Shown: positions 12,730 to 12,842 of the stretch, piece after piece
How the letters are laid out: the number at the start of each line of letters is the position of its first letter
Position numbering within the stretch: the first letter of the stretch is position 1
Origin: JACVRW01 sp034664005
GTDB taxonomy: Bacteria; Actinomycetota; Thermoleophilia; Solirubrobacterales; Thermoleophilaceae
Reading direction: 5' to 3'
Length of the DNA: 12,842 bases
Assembly: GCA_034664005.1 (NCBI GenBank)
Contig: JAXDIL010000194.1
Span: forward strand, 1 to 12,842
Position numbers and translations under genes: made by a program
The notes under the pieces: generated by a model
What the model saw: only the letters and a program-made list of their open reading frames with translations
What the model was told of the DNA's origin: nothing
Database searches by the model: none

Positions 12730-12842
12730 AAGCGCTCGTACTCCTTGAACTCGCCGCCGAGCCGGTCCGCGACGGCGCGCGCTGCGGCGCGGGCATCGCC
12801 CTCGACGGCGATGTCCACGTCGTGTGGGTCGGTGTCGCGAAG
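12717..12842 (-). CDS. CCA-adding / poly(A) polymerase-family nucleotidyltransferase, internal fragment
   Basis: Read from the window end on the minus strand, about 41 codons give LRDTDPHDVDIAVEGDA, a helix ARAVADRLGG, and EYERFGTA. This matches the head domain of class II tRNA nucleotidyltransferases and poly(A) polymerases, where the D-x-D (here DVD) binds the catalytic metals, followed by VEGDA, the A-x-x-LA-x-x-LGG helix and the h-x-RFGTA strand. The start lies beyond the window edge and everything after FGTA is lost at the hisF junction, so only a fragment is visible. Third codon positions are G/C-rich in this frame. It could be CCA-adding, A-adding or poly(A) polymerase; the fragment is too short to decide. 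Confidence 0.65.

Noticed and set aside
12725..12842. Simple frameshift near the end of hisF
   Set aside because: None of the three plus frames after 12729 encodes the expected IASGGAG-type segment (one stops within about seven codons), whereas the minus strand encodes a specific nucleotidyltransferase motif. That is a junction, not an indel.

Overview
The window comes from a very GC-rich actinobacterium, most likely class Thermoleophilia (Solirubrobacterales/Gaiellales-like). The clues are near-saturated G/C at third codon positions, GTG and TTG starts, an actinobacterial/Bacillus-type SOS box (CGAACGCATGTTCG), a small secreted collagen-like protein of the 'LTYANVMATIAVFIALGG' type that I associate with Thermoleophilia, several candidate leaderless starts with TAnnnT boxes, and the short HisG plus HisZ system. 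The lineage call is inference; there is no rRNA here.

Left part (1-4149) is a tightly interlocked accessory block. A GC-extreme low-complexity stretch (1-592) carries a probable minus-strand ORF of unknown function with a 15-bp tandem repeat. It is followed by a YbgC/4HBT-type thioesterase and a DUF389 membrane protein (plus strand, ATGA overlap), an isocitrate/isopropylmalate dehydrogenase-family enzyme (minus), a small protein with two copies of a CxxC...CxxxH zinc module (plus), and a secreted collagen-like protein (minus). The genes from 1076 to 4149 have no intergenic DNA: convergent pairs share a CTAG that holds both stop codons, and the one clear divergent pair shares a CATG that holds both start codons.

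Middle part (4200-5997, minus strand) holds an HD-domain phosphohydrolase-like protein and dinB (DNA polymerase IV). The dinB GTG start lies inside a strong LexA/SOS box, so dinB is very probably DNA-damage inducible. A 42-bp divergent promoter region separates the HD gene from murA, with overlapping candidate -10 boxes for the two directions.

Right part (6040-12729, plus strand) is one apparent transcription unit: murA, hisZ, hisG, hisD, hisB, hisH, hisA, hisF. After murA the his genes overlap at every junction by 4 or 1 nt (ATGA, GTGA, TTGA, TGATG). The order matches the Bacillus-type hisZGDBHAF cluster and lacks hisC. Together the genes encode ATP phosphoribosyltransferase (HisG+HisZ), HisA, the HisH/HisF glutamine amidotransferase-cyclase, HisB and HisD. 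The HisI/HisE, HisC and histidinol-phosphatase steps are not in the window. MurA carries Asp instead of Cys at the fosfomycin target position.

Right edge: hisF homology stops abruptly at about 12729, roughly 55 residues short. The remaining ~115 bp encode, on the opposite strand, the N-terminal catalytic motif region of a CCA-adding/poly(A) polymerase-family nucleotidyltransferase. The two genes meet at a stretch of about 13 bp compatible with both. This is either an assembly chimera or a microhomology-mediated rearrangement, and the last ~125 bp should be treated with caution.
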